Made by a program: the position numbers and the translations under genes. From the NCBI GenBank assembly GCA_963772815.1, contig CAVYYV010000007.1, forward strand, positions 1 to 64,000: a stretch of 64,000 bases of DNA, in the 5' to 3' direction. This stretch comes from DATFFO01 sp963772815 (GTDB taxonomy: Bacteria > Actinomycetota > Acidimicrobiia > Spongiisociales > ZC4RG35). The number at the start of each line of letters is the position of its first letter. Positions within the stretch are counted from its first letter, which is position 1. Below the pieces are notes generated by a model. The model was not told the DNA's origin and did not search any database. It worked only from the letters and a program-made list of their open reading frames with translations. This document shows positions 25,747-34,699 of this stretch, in pieces.

Positions 25747-27313
25747 GTGACCCCTTCCCAAAGCCGTAGAACCTCCAGCGACATCGAGATCGACGTCCTC
25801 TACGATCGTCCGTCCCAGCCAGAAGGGATCGGCGCTCCCGGCTCCTATCCATACACGCGCGGGCCCTATCCCACCATGTATCGGGGACGGCTCTGGACGA
25901 TGCGCCAGTACGCGGGGTTCGGGACGGCCGAGGAGACGAACAGCCGTTTCAAGGCCCTTCTGGACGCGGGTCAGACGGGTCTCTCGGTGGCCTTCGACCT
26001 TCCCACCCAGATGGGCCTCGATTCCGACCACGAGCTGGCGGCGGGTGAGGTGGGGAAGGTGGGGGTGGCCATCGACTCCCTGGACGACATGCGACGCCTC
26101 TTCGCTGGGATTCCCCTGGGCGAGGTGTCGACCTCCATGACCATCAACGCCACAGCCGCCGTTCTCCTGTTGCTGTACCAGATCGTTGCCGAGGAGCAGG
26201 GTGTGGCGCCCGACGCGATCCGCGGCACCGTCCAGAACGACATTCTCAAGGAGTACGTCGGCGCGAGGAACCTACATCTACCCGCCCGCCCCGTCGATGC
26301 GCCTGGTGACGGACCTCTTCTCCTACGCGTCTCGCAACGTGCCCAACTGGAACACGATCTCGATCTCCGGGTACCACATCCGGGAGGCGGGTTCCACGGC
26401 CGCTCAGGAGCTCGCTTTCACCATCGCCAACGGGATCGCATATGTGCGGGCGGCGGTGGATGCGGGGCTCGAGGTGGAGTCGTTCGCTCCCCGCCTGTCC
26501 TTCTTCTGGAACGGCCACAACCACTTCTTCGAGGAGATCGCCAAGTTTCGTGCCGCTCGTCGCATGTGGGCCGGGCTGATGCGCGATCTGATCGGGACAG
26601 AGGATCCCAAGAGCCTGGCAATGCGCTTCCACACCCAGACGGCGGGCTCCACCCTCACGGCCCAGCAGCCGCTCAACAACGTGGTTCGCACCACCGTCCA
26701 GGCGCTGGCCGCCACCCTGGGTGGCACCCAGTCGCTGCACACCAACTCTTATGACGAGGCGGTCGGCCTGCCCACCGAGGATTCGGCTCGCCTGGCCCTT
26801 CGCACCCAGCAGATCCTGGCCTTCGAGTCGGGCGTTGCCGACACCGTCGATCCCTTCGGGGGAAGCTATTTCATGGAGGCTCTCACCGACGACCTCGAGG
26901 CGGCAGCTCAAGAGCTATTCGACCAGGTGGAGGAGCTGGGCGGGGCTGTGGCGGCCATCGAGGCCGGGTTCATGCAGGGTGAGATCGAGGACGCCGCCTA
27001 TTCCGAAGCCCGCCGCCAGGCCTCGGGAGAGTCGGTGGTGGTTGGGGTAAATCGCTTCGAGAGCGGGCCGGGCGAGCCGATCGAGGTGCTGCGGGTCGAC
27101 CCCGAGCTGGAACGGGGCCAGGTCGAGAGGTTGGGGGAGTGGCGCCGACGGCGAGGTCCGGTCGATGAGCTTCTCGGTGCCGTGGTGTCCACCGCAAAGA
27201 GTGGCGACAACCTTCTGCCGGTGATGAAGGACGCCCTCATGGCCGGCGCAACCGTGGGCGAAGTCTCCGATGCCTTGCGCCAGGTGTTCGGGCGCTACCG
27301 GCCGGGTCTGTGA
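25747..27313 (+). CDS. Acyl-CoA mutase large subunit (methylmalonyl-CoA mutase family), frameshifted
   Basis: The GTG at 25747 has AAGAGG five bases upstream and gives about 522 residues once a frame change near 26265 is bridged. Expected conserved sequence KEYVxARGTYIYPP is split there (two bases missing or one extra). The substrate barrel is clear: GPYPTMYRGRLWTMRQYAGFG, AGQTGLSVAFDLPTQMGLDSDH, SISGYHIREAGSTAAQELAFT, PRLSFFWNGHNHFFEE and TVDPFGGSYFMEALT. RQYAGF and the Arg before GTYIYPP match methylmalonyl-CoA rather than isobutyryl-CoA mutases. The C-terminal B12-binding domain is absent, so a separate small subunit is needed. None is seen nearby. Confidence 0.85.
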
Positions 27314-27410
27314 ACCGTTTTTCCGCCGGTGGCCGAGTTTTGGTTCACAGACCTGTGCGATCGGGCCTGTTTGTGAACGGAATCTCGGCCTAGGCCGAGA
27401 TTCCGTTCAC
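27305..27410. repeat. Two adjacent about-38-bp palindromic elements after the mutase gene
   Basis: 27373-27410 is a perfect 38-bp palindrome with no loop (arms GTGAACGGAATCTCGGCCT). Just upstream, 27310-27348 is a degenerate copy sharing GTGAAC at one end, GGCCGAG in the middle and GTTCAC at the other. The first copy also forms a 12-bp stem (27305-27316 with 27342-27353) that includes the mutase stop codon. Position suggests a terminator or a REP-like mobile palindrome. No T-run follows. Confidence 0.8.
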
Positions 27411-27428
27411 GGAGTACCCTGCCCCAGC

Positions 27429-28796
27429 GTGAGCCAGCCTGAAGCCCGCAAGCCGCACTTCCTCGTCATCGGGGGAGGGCCGGCCGGTACTACCTTCGCC
27501 ACCACCGCCGCCGCCCGGGGGGCCTCCGTCACCGTCGTCGAGAAGGACATCGTGGGCGGCGCCGCCCATCTGTGGGACTGCATCGCGTCGAAGACCATGA
27601 CCGCCTCCGCGGTCCGGATCGCGGTCATCCGCGACGCCGCCAAGCTGGGCCTGGTGACCGACCCCGGGGCCGTGGACACCCTGGGCCTCGCCCAGCGCAT
27701 CCGGGCCATAACCGGCGACATCAACCGCAACCTGGTGGACCTGCTCGAGTCGCAGTCCGTGGAGCTGGTAGGGGGAGAGGGTCGCCTGATCGACGGTCAC
27801 ACCGCACTCATCACCACCGAGCAGGGGGAGCGAAGCGTCACATTCGACCGGGCGCTGATCTCCACGGGGTCCGGACCACGCGTGCCGTCTTGGGCCCAGG
27901 TCGACGGCGAGCGCGTGCTCACCACTCGTGATGCCTATTACCTCCCCGAGGTGCCTGAGCACATGGTCGTGATCGGTTCGGGCGTGACCGGCGTGGAGTT
28001 CGTCCACATCTTCCAGTCGCTCGGCTCCCGGGTGACTCTGGTCGTATCCCGCCAGCAGATCCTCCCCCATCGCGACCCAGAGGTAGCCGCGGTGCTCGAG
28101 GAGGACTTCCTGGACAGGGGGGTGAAGCTGCTCATCGGGGCCCGGGCCGAGGCCATCGAGCGTGAGGGCGACGAGGTGGTCGTGCGTTGCGACGACGGTC
28201 GGGTGGTTCGAGGCTCGCACGTCCTCCTCGCTATCGGGTCGGTTCCGCTCACCGACGCACTCGGGCTGGAAGAAGTGGGGATCGAGACCGACCACGGCTA
28301 CCTGGTCGTGGACGAATACCAGCGGACGTCGCTTCCTCACGTGTACGCGGCCGGAGACTGCACCGGTCAGATGCCGTTGTCCTCGGTGGCGGCGATGCAG
28401 GGCCGCAAGATCGCGCTGCACGCACTGGGGATACCGGTGACTCCGATCGACTACTCGCGGGTCTCCCAGGCAGTCTTCACAGAGCCCGAGATCGCTTCGG
28501 TGGGGTTGGAGGAGGTGGGCGCCGCGGCCGAGGGCCGGCGTCTCCGCACGACCAAGGTCCCCTTCGCCGCCAACGCCAGGGCGGTGCTTCAGGGATTCAC
28601 CCGGGGTTTCGTCAAGGTCATTTCGGATCCCGCCACCGGGGTGGTCCTGGGCGGGACGATCGTGGGCCACAGAGCTTCGGAGCTGATTTCTGCAGTGGCC
28701 CTGGCGGTGAACGCCCGACTCACGGTCTCCCAGCTGGTGGAGACCCTGATGGTGCATCCTTCGATGTCGGAGGCGATCACCGACGCGGCCGAGTGA
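27429..28796 (+). CDS. lpdA: NAD(P)H quinone reductase, LpdA-like flavoprotein
   Basis: The GTG at 27429 (VSQPEARKPHFLVIGGGPAG) gives 455 residues in the flavoprotein disulfide reductase fold. FAD-binding GGGPAGTTFA, NAD(P)-binding GSGVTGVEFVHIFQSLG, the second FAD motif YAAGDCTG and the C-terminal dimerisation domain (LMVHPSMSEA) are present. The redox-active CxxxxC of lipoamide dehydrogenases is replaced: where GGTCxNxGCxPSK would be, this protein has VGGAAHLWDCIASK, keeping only one Cys. That matches mycobacterial LpdA (Rv3303c), an NAD(P)H:quinone-type reductase linked to oxidative stress. It follows the palindrome pair and is convergent with a thioredoxin-like gene 5 bp away. Confidence 0.85.
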   Translation: MSQPEARKPHFLVIGGGPAGTTFATTAAARGASVTVVEKDIVGGAAHLWDCIASKTMTASAVRIAVIRDAAKLGLVTDPGAVDTLGLAQRIRAITGDINRNLVDLLESQSVELVGGEGRLIDGHTALITTEQGERSVTFDRALISTGSGPRVPSWAQVDGERVLTTRDAYYLPEVPEHMVVIGSGVTGVEFVHIFQSLGSRVTLVVSRQQILPHRDPEVAAVLEEDFLDRGVKLLIGARAEAIEREGDEVVVRCDDGRVVRGSHVLLAIGSVPLTDALGLEEVGIETDHGYLVVDEYQRTSLPHVYAAGDCTGQMPLSSVAAMQGRKIALHALGIPVTPIDYSRVSQAVFTEPEIASVGLEEVGAAAEGRRLRTTKVPFAANARAVLQGFTRGFVKVISDPATGVVLGGTIVGHRASELISAVALAVNARLTVSQLVETLMVHPSMSEAITDAAE

Positions 28797-28801
28797 GCTC
28801 G

Positions 28802-29374
28802 CTAGCCGATGCTCACGGGCTCGTTGCCCGCCTTCCACTTGATCGAACAGCCCATGGAAGGTCGCTGATCTTCAGACACGTCGGTACCAGCGATCACGGC
28901 GTCGATGGCCGCTCTCAGGTCCTCTCCCGTGACGGGCACGTCATTGCCGGGCCGGGCCCCGTCGAATTGGCCCCGGTAGATCAGCCGGTGGTCCCCGTCG
29001 AACAGGAAGAAGTCGGGGGTGCAGACCGCCCTGTAGGCCCGGGCGACTTCCTGGGACTGGTCGTATAGGAGCGGGAACCGATAGCCCGCCTCGTCCGCCA
29101 CCCGGGCCAGCTCACGGGGATCGTCATCCGGGTGGGAGTCGACGTCGTTGGAGCTGATGGCGACGATGTCGATGGGGGCCCGAGCGTAGTCCTCGCTCAA
29201 CGACGCCAGCCCGCGCCGCAGGTGCTTGACGTAGGGGCAGTGGTTGCAAATGAACATGACCAGCATGGGGCCGGTCAAGTCATCGCTCGAGACCACGGAG
29301 CCGGTTCGGACGTCGTTCAGGGCGAAAGGCGGCGCTTCGGTTCCCAGCGGGAGCATGGTGGAGGTGACGGCCAT
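28802..29374 (-). CDS. Thioredoxin-family protein (AhpC/TSA-like)
   Basis: A 190-residue cytoplasmic protein from ATG 29374, with AGAGGAA eight bases upstream. The AhpC/TSA thioredoxin fold starts at LGTEAPPFALNDVRTG. The active-site region reads MFICNHCPYVKHL, a CxxC pair in the thioredoxin position. YRFPLLYDQSQEVARAYRAVCTPDFFLFD carries the cis-Pro segment. This matches the redoxin family found beside respiratory and stress genes in many actinobacteria. It may act as a thiol reductase or peroxidase; the partner is unknown. It is convergent with the LpdA-like gene. Confidence 0.8.
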   Translation of the reverse strand: MAVTSTMLPLGTEAPPFALNDVRTGSVVSSDDLTGPMLVMFICNHCPYVKHLRRGLASLSEDYARAPIDIVAISSNDVDSHPDDDPRELARVADEAGYRFPLLYDQSQEVARAYRAVCTPDFFLFDGDHRLIYRGQFDGARPGNDVPVTGEDLRAAIDAVIAGTDVSEDQRPSMGCSIKWKAGNEPVSIG

Positions 29375-29480
29375 GGATTTGTTCCTCTCGTGGACACCCT
29401 CTCACCCTAAGTGCACCCCAACTCAACCACGACCAACTAGATGCTTGTACTTTGGCCCACAGGATGGCGCCGCGCCTCCG

Positions 29481-30104
29481 TCAGGTACTGGTACCCGTGA
29501 TGATGCGCAGCGTTCCCGAGCCGATCTCCTCCTCCTTCTCGATGGCCAGACCCGCGTCGTCGAGCAGAGAAACCAGCCCTCCCCTCCTAGTGAAGTCCCG
29601 GAAGGCGCGGAAATGTCCGATCCCGGCCAGGGCCTCGGCCAGGCGATTCGTCAGTCCCTGTGCGTTCCGGGGCATGGGTGTGTTGAAGTCGACGAACATG
29701 ACGCGCCGGGCGCATCGAGCCAGCGCTGTCACGACCTGGAGTCGGGTAGCGGCTTCCATCTCGTGCAAGGCCAGGACAACGATCGCCAGGTCGTATCTCT
29801 CCTCCGGAGCCACCTCCAGGTCGGCTACGTCTCCCACCTCGAATCGGAGTGATTCCTCGGGAACACGGGCGGATCGAGCCGCGCGGCGGGCGAACGCGAT
29901 GTGCCGGGCGGACATGTCCACCCCGACCACGGTCCTGCCTTCGCCGGCCAGAAGGATGGCCAGCGCTCCGGTGCCACAGCAGGCATCCAGCACGCTTCCC
30001 TGGGCAGGGACGCGGGCCGCGAGGACATGCCTCAGACCGGCCAGCAGCCGGTCGATCGTCATGGCGTACAGCCATCCGTCGTAGAACCGGGACGACGGGC
30101 TCAC
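29481..30104 (-). CDS. Class I SAM-dependent methyltransferase
   Basis: The GTG at 30104 overlaps the stop of the upstream F420 gene by four bases (GTGA), with GGGGAGAAG seven bases before it. It is preferred over the TTG at 30122 and gives 207 residues. The Rossmann motif I is VLDACCGTGALAILLAGEG, the acidic motif II VVGVDMSARHI, and a later FEVGDVADLEV binds adenine in relatives. The substrate is unknown. The C-terminal part (FRAFRDFTRRGGL) resembles ubiquinone/menaquinone-type methyltransferases in general shape only. It is the last gene of the accD-accC-F420 enzyme-methyltransferase run. Confidence 0.78.
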   Translation of the reverse strand: MSPSSRFYDGWLYAMTIDRLLAGLRHVLAARVPAQGSVLDACCGTGALAILLAGEGRTVVGVDMSARHIAFARRAARSARVPEESLRFEVGDVADLEVAPEERYDLAIVVLALHEMEAATRLQVVTALARCARRVMFVDFNTPMPRNAQGLTNRLAEALAGIGHFRAFRDFTRRGGLVSLLDDAGLAIEKEEEIGSGTLRIITGTST

Positions 30105-30541
30105 GAAGTTGCTTCTCCCCAAGCGTCGGGCTCAGCGCTCCAGGAGCGGAACCGGACCGGCTCCATCACGATCCACGGGCCCGAGGGAGGGTCGGCCCGG
30201 TACTGGGGGTACTTGTCCGCCAGGAGGCTCTGAGTCCGGGGAGGAGGGGACTCGTGCACTACAGCCTTGGCATCGACGCGGACCCACCACAGGTGGTTCC
30301 AGTCGTCGGCGTAATGGTCCACAAGCAGCGTTATCCGCGGGTCGGATCTGACGTTCTCCAGTCGCTGGAGTCGTCGGGTCCGTTTCGGCTTCTGATCGAC
30401 AGCACTCACCAGGCGGCCGTCGGAGAGCAGCGCGAACACGATCGGGACCAGGTTGGGCCGCCCGTCGGGGCCGATCGTGCCGAGGACAGCCCTACGAGCT
30501 CGCCTCAGGATATCGGCGACCGCTTCGGACAGGACTGCCAC
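30101..30541 (-). CDS. Probable F420-dependent oxidoreductase (PPOX class, Rv0121 family)
   Basis: The GTG at 30541 (VAVLSEAVADILRRA) gives 146 residues, the usual size, and lies 13 bp after the accC stop. AVLGTIGPDGRPNLVPIVFAL, the basic VDQKPKRTRRLQRLENVRSDPRITLLVDHY and DWNHLWWVRVDA are strong matches to the TIGR03668 split-barrel family, exemplified by mycobacterial Rv0121. These proteins bind F420 or flavin; the substrate is unknown. Coenzyme F420 genes cofD and cofE lie 8 kb away, so the cofactor is probably available. Its stop overlaps the methyltransferase start. Confidence 0.85.
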   Translation of the reverse strand: MAVLSEAVADILRRARRAVLGTIGPDGRPNLVPIVFALLSDGRLVSAVDQKPKRTRRLQRLENVRSDPRITLLVDHYADDWNHLWWVRVDAKAVVHESPPPRTQSLLADKYPQYRADPPSGPWIVMEPVRFRSWSAEPDAWGEATS

Positions 30542-30554
30542 GTGACGGCCCGAC

Positions 30555-32291
30555 TTACTTGATGATTGCGATGACGGCACCGTTGGCGACGGTATCGCCC
30601 GGTTGCACTCGCAGGTCGACGACGTCACCGGTGGCAGGCGACCGGACTTCGTTTTCCATTTTCATAGCCTCCAGCACGCAGATCGCATCGCCGGCTTCGA
30701 CACTGTCGCCCGCCTTGACGTGAACCTTGACGATCGTGCCCTGCATGGGTGCCGCCACCACGCCGTCGCTGGGCCGAGTGTCGCCGGACGCCTTGAGCTT
30801 GGGTGGCCGGCGACGCACCTGGTCCGGGCCTCCCTGGGTCTGCGGTGCCCAGAAGGTGACTGCGAACCGGCGGCCGCCGATCTCGACTGTCATGGAGCGC
30901 TGATCGAGCTCCTCTTCCTCGGGCAGGGCCGGAGGAGAGTCGGGCGCCTCCTGTCCCAGGTCGACAGACTCCTCCATCCAGCGGGTGTGGTGCTCACCGG
31001 ACAGGAAATCGGGATGGTTCAGCACCGCCAGATGAGCCGGGATGGTGGTGTTCACTCCCCGCACCACGAACTCCTCCAGGGCCCGTTTGGCGCGGGCCAC
31101 CGCGTGGGTGCGGTCGATGCCCCACACGACCAGCTTGGCCATGAGGTTGTCGTAGTACTGACTGACCCGGGTCTGGGGCACGATCCAGCCGTCCACCCTC
31201 ACACCCGGTCCGGACGGCTCGCGCCACTCCACGACCTGGCCGGGGGTAGGCAGGTAGTTCTGATAGGGGTTCTCGGCGTTGATGCGGAACTCGAAGGCGT
31301 GGCCCCGGGGCACGACCTTGCCCAGGTCCAGAGTCTCGCCGTCGGCAATGCGCAGCTGCCACTCGACCAGGTCCAGGCCCGTCACCATCTCTGTCACGGT
31401 GTGCTCCACCTGCAGGCGGGTGTTCATCTCCAGGAAGTAGAAGTCGCCGCTCTGGTCGAGGAGGAACTCGACCGTTCCGGCGTTGACGTATCCACATGAC
31501 CGCCCCGCAGCCAGGGCCGCCTCGGCGAATGAGGTCCGTTGCTTGTTGGTGAACCCCGGCGCGGGCGTCTCTTCGATCAGCTTCTGGTGACGCCTCTGCA
31601 CCGAGCAGTCCCGCTCGCCCAGGAAGACGCCGTTGCCGTGGCGGTCGAACAGGATTTGGGCTTCGACATGGCGCGGTTTCTCGAGATATTTCTCGACGTA
31701 CACCTGGGGGTTTCCGAAGTAGGCGTCCGCTTCACGTCGAGCGCCGTCGAAGGCGGCGTCCAGCTCGTCGGGCGAGCGAACCACTCGCAGACCTTTTCCT
31801 CCACCGCCGTAGGCTGCCTTTATCGCCACCGGGTAGCCGAATTGCTCCGCCAGTTCCGCCACGGTTTCCACGTCGTCGACCGGCTCGGTGACCCCGGGCA
31901 CGGTTGGCACACCCTCCGACTCGGCGGTCCGGCGCGAGGTGATCTTGTCCCCCATGAGCTCGATGGCTCCGGCCGGTGGACCCACCCAGATCAGCCCCGC
32001 GTCTTCCACCCCCCGAGCAAAGGAGGCGTTTTCTGAGAGAAAGCCGTACCCGGGGTGCACGGCGTCCGCCCCGGCCTCCTTGGCCACCCGGAGGAGGGCC
32101 TCCTGGTTGAGGTAGGACTCGGAGGCGGGGGGCGGGCCGATGTTCCATGCCTCGTCCGCCAATTCGACGTGGAGAGCGTCGCGATCGAGCTCCGAGTAGA
32201 CGGCGATCGTATGCAGCCCCATGTCCCTCGCGGTTCGCATCACGCGCACCGCGATCTCCCCCCGGTTGGCGATCAGCAAGCGCTGGATCAT
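30555..32291 (-). CDS. accC: Acyl-CoA (acetyl/propionyl) carboxylase alpha subunit: biotin carboxylase and BCCP
   Basis: A 578-residue two-domain protein from ATG 32291 (MIQRLLIANRGEIAVRV), with GGCGAG just upstream. The biotin carboxylase part (1-450) shows HPGYGFLSENASFA, AAYGGGGKGLRVV (ATP glycine loop), FLGERDCSVQRRHQKLIEE, FLEMNTRLQVEH and FRINAEN. The C-terminal biotinyl domain has the lysine for biotin in EAMKMENEV and the usual APMQGTIVKVHVKAGDSVEAGD. It carboxylates its own biotin with ATP and bicarbonate for transfer to acyl-CoA by the beta subunit encoded 109 bp upstream. Propionyl-CoA use would feed methylmalonyl-CoA to the mutase at 25747, though that link is inference. Confidence 0.93.
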   Translation of the reverse strand: MIQRLLIANRGEIAVRVMRTARDMGLHTIAVYSELDRDALHVELADEAWNIGPPPASESYLNQEALLRVAKEAGADAVHPGYGFLSENASFARGVEDAGLIWVGPPAGAIELMGDKITSRRTAESEGVPTVPGVTEPVDDVETVAELAEQFGYPVAIKAAYGGGGKGLRVVRSPDELDAAFDGARREADAYFGNPQVYVEKYLEKPRHVEAQILFDRHGNGVFLGERDCSVQRRHQKLIEETPAPGFTNKQRTSFAEAALAAGRSCGYVNAGTVEFLLDQSGDFYFLEMNTRLQVEHTVTEMVTGLDLVEWQLRIADGETLDLGKVVPRGHAFEFRINAENPYQNYLPTPGQVVEWREPSGPGVRVDGWIVPQTRVSQYYDNLMAKLVVWGIDRTHAVARAKRALEEFVVRGVNTTIPAHLAVLNHPDFLSGEHHTRWMEESVDLGQEAPDSPPALPEEEELDQRSMTVEIGGRRFAVTFWAPQTQGGPDQVRRRPPKLKASGDTRPSDGVVAAPMQGTIVKVHVKAGDSVEAGDAICVLEAMKMENEVRSPATGDVVDLRVQPGDTVANGAVIAIIK

Positions 32292-32400
32292 CTCGCCGCC
32301 CAAACGGTGGCTTTGCGTGCTGGCCGAGATGAGGTACTGACAAGATCCATCGGGACCCGAATGCTATTACCCGCCGCCCCGCTCTTCCCCGATGGCTCCG

Positions 32401-33951
32401 TCACAGCGGGATGTTCCCGTGCTTTTTCTGGGGCAGGGTGTCACGCTTGGTGCGCAGCATGCGCAACGCCCTGATCAGTTTGGGCCGCGTCTGGCGCGGC
32501 TCGATCACGTCGTCCACCAGACCAAGCTCGGCGGCCCGGTACGGGTTGTTGAATCGATCCTCGTAGTCGGAGATGAGCTCGGTCCGCCGTGCCTCCGGGT
32601 GCGAGGCCTCCTTCAGTTCCCTGCGAAAGATCACGTTGACCGCCCCCTGGGCGCCCATCACAGCTATCTCGGCCGACGGCCAGGCGAAGACCAGGTCGGC
32701 TCCCACCCCCCGGGCGTTCATGACCAGATAGGCGCCCCCGTAGGCCTTGCGGGTGATGATGGTGACCCGGGGCACGGTCGCCTCGCAGTAGGCGTAGAGC
32801 AGCTTGGCCCCGTGACGGATGATCCCGCCGTGCTCCTGGCTCACTCCGGGCAGGAAGCCGGGGACGTCCACGAAGGTGAGCAGCGGGATATTGAAAGCGT
32901 CACAGAAGCGGACGAAGCGCGCCCCCTTCTCCGAAGCGGTGATGTCGAGGGTGCCGGCCAGGGCGGCGGGCTGGTTGGCGATGACACCCACGCTGTGGCC
33001 GTCCATGCGTGCGAAGCCGACCACGATGTTGGGCGCCCAGTCCTCGTGGACCTCGAAGAACTCGCCGTCGTCCACCACCATCTCGATCACTTCCACCATG
33101 TCGTAGGGCTGGTTGGCGGCGTCGGGGATGATGGTGTCGAGGCTGTCGTCGATCCGGTCGGGGCTGTCGGCGGTGGCGAAATACGGGGGCAGCTCGAGGT
33201 TGTTCTGGGGTAGGAACGAGAGCAGGTACCGAACCGCCTCCAGCGCGTCGCGGCCAGTGGGGAACACGAAGTGGGTGACGCCCGAGGTGGAGGCGTGGGC
33301 CGAAGCTCCGCCCAGCTCTTCCATGGTTACCTCCTCGCCGGTGACGGTGCGGATCACGTCGGGGCCGGTGATGAACATGTGGCTGGTCTTGTCGACCTGG
33401 AAGATGAAGTCGGTCATGGCGGGCGAGTAGACGGCTCCACCGGCGCAGGGGCCCATGATGACCGAGATCTGGGGCACGACCCCCGAGGCGCGGACGTTGC
33501 GCTCGAAGATGCGCCCGTATCCGTCGAGTGACGACACACCCTCTTGGATGCGGGCCCCGCCCGAATCCTTGAGCCCGACCACGGGTGCCCCCACCTCCAT
33601 AGCCATGTCCATCAGTTTGCAGATCTTGTCGGCGACGGCCGATCCCAGGCTCCCTCCGAAAACCGTGAAATCCTCGGCGTAGACGAAGACGGTCCGCCCG
33701 TCGATCGCGCCGTAGCCAGTCACCACCGCGTCCCCGAGAGGCCTCTTCTGCTCGATGCCGAATCCCAGAGCCTGGTGGCGAACGAACAGATCCAGCTCGT
33801 TGAAGGAGCCCTTGTCGAGCAGGGTCTCGATCCGTTCCCGCGCCGTCATCTTGCCCTGCTCGTGCTGGCGGGCCACCGCCCGCTGGCTGCCGGCGTTGAG
33901 GCCCTCCTCCCGCAGCTTGCGGAGTTGTTCGATACGCGCTTCGGTTTCCAT
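32401..33951 (-). CDS. accD: Acyl-CoA carboxylase beta subunit (carboxyltransferase)
   Basis: A 516-residue protein from ATG 33951 (METEARIEQLRKLREEGL). Both crotonase-like halves are visible: KMTARERIETLLDKGSFNELD, VYAEDFTVFGGSLG, SGGARIQEGVSSLDGYG and GPCAGGAVYSPAMTDF, then FARMDGHSVGVIANQP, FVDVPGFLPGVSQEHGGIIRHGAKLLYAY and RKAYGGAYLVMNARGVGADLVFAWP. The paired Gly-Gly/Ala oxyanion sites are intact. It transfers carboxyl groups from biotin to acetyl- or propionyl-CoA. Acyl specificity cannot be assigned safely. It heads the operon with accC and is divergent from birA, with only 31 bp between the start codons, so promoters overlap and regulation is likely shared. Confidence 0.93.
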   Translation of the reverse strand: METEARIEQLRKLREEGLNAGSQRAVARQHEQGKMTARERIETLLDKGSFNELDLFVRHQALGFGIEQKRPLGDAVVTGYGAIDGRTVFVYAEDFTVFGGSLGSAVADKICKLMDMAMEVGAPVVGLKDSGGARIQEGVSSLDGYGRIFERNVRASGVVPQISVIMGPCAGGAVYSPAMTDFIFQVDKTSHMFITGPDVIRTVTGEEVTMEELGGASAHASTSGVTHFVFPTGRDALEAVRYLLSFLPQNNLELPPYFATADSPDRIDDSLDTIIPDAANQPYDMVEVIEMVVDDGEFFEVHEDWAPNIVVGFARMDGHSVGVIANQPAALAGTLDITASEKGARFVRFCDAFNIPLLTFVDVPGFLPGVSQEHGGIIRHGAKLLYAYCEATVPRVTIITRKAYGGAYLVMNARGVGADLVFAWPSAEIAVMGAQGAVNVIFRRELKEASHPEARRTELISDYEDRFNNPYRAAELGLVDDVIEPRQTRPKLIRALRMLRTKRDTLPQKKHGNIPL

Positions 33952-33982
33952 CTCAGATACCTTGGACTCGTCCGGAGACAAT

Positions 33983-34663
33983 GTGGCTACACCATATTCG
34001 TTGACAGTACTCGCAGAGACTGCATCTACTCAGGACTGGGCCCGTCAGCACCTGGTCGATCGGCCCGTGGTCGTGGTGGCTCATCGCCAGTCGAAGGGGC
34101 GAGGACGGCTCGGTGCAGAATGGGAGACGGCACCACGGGCATTGGCGGTTTCGATAGCCCTTCGGCCCGGTTGGCCCACCGAGGCCTGGCCACTCATCCC
34201 GCTCGTGGCCGGGGTGGCAGCCCACGACGTCCTGGGTGCCACCACGACGCTCAAGTGGCCCAACGATGTTCTGGTAGGAGAGGCCAAGGTGGCGGGGGTC
34301 CTGGCCGAAGCGGGCTCCGATCTCGTCGTCGTCGGCATGGGCGTCAACCTCTATTGGCCCTCCCCTCCATCGGGGGTGGCCGCCCTGGAGAGGGTCGATC
34401 CCGGGCCCGAGCTGGGGCCTCGTCTCGCCACCTCCTGGGCGGAGGAGCTCCTGGAGATCATGGAGCGACCGGCATCGGAATGGCCGCGCCGGCAGTATCG
34501 GGGCTCGTGCAGCACCATCGGTCGCGAGATCAGCTGGGAGCCGGACGGGAGGGGACTGGCGGTGGATGTCGACGATCACGGTGCCCTGGTGGTGGAAACC
34601 GACGATGGGCAGGTGCTGCTCACTGCAGGGGCGGTGCGTCACGTACGGCCGCTCCCGCCATAG
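33983..34663 (+). CDS. birA: Biotin-[acetyl-CoA-carboxylase] ligase
   Basis: The GTG at 33983 (VATPYSLTVLAETASTQDWA) has GGAG six bases upstream and gives 226 residues. Class II biotin-ligase motifs are present: STQD, the biotin and adenylate loop SKGRGRLGAEW, LKWPNDVLVGEAKVAGVLAE and VVGMGVNLYWP. The C-terminal SH3-like domain ends it. It lacks the N-terminal winged helix of E. coli BirA, so it is a ligase and not a repressor. It attaches biotin to the Lys of the AccC biotinyl domain, and its gene sits divergent to accD-accC. Confidence 0.92.
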   Translation: MATPYSLTVLAETASTQDWARQHLVDRPVVVVAHRQSKGRGRLGAEWETAPRALAVSIALRPGWPTEAWPLIPLVAGVAAHDVLGATTTLKWPNDVLVGEAKVAGVLAEAGSDLVVVGMGVNLYWPSPPSGVAALERVDPGPELGPRLATSWAEELLEIMERPASEWPRRQYRGSCSTIGREISWEPDGRGLAVDVDDHGALVVETDDGQVLLTAGAVRHVRPLPP

Positions 34664-34699
34664 CTGAACCCCTCCCCGCAGTTTCGTCCGGCTCGGTGC

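Noticed and set aside
27390..28838. 482-codon minus-strand open frame
   Set aside because: It is antisense to the LpdA-like flavoprotein and is His- and Gly-rich, typical of a shadow frame.
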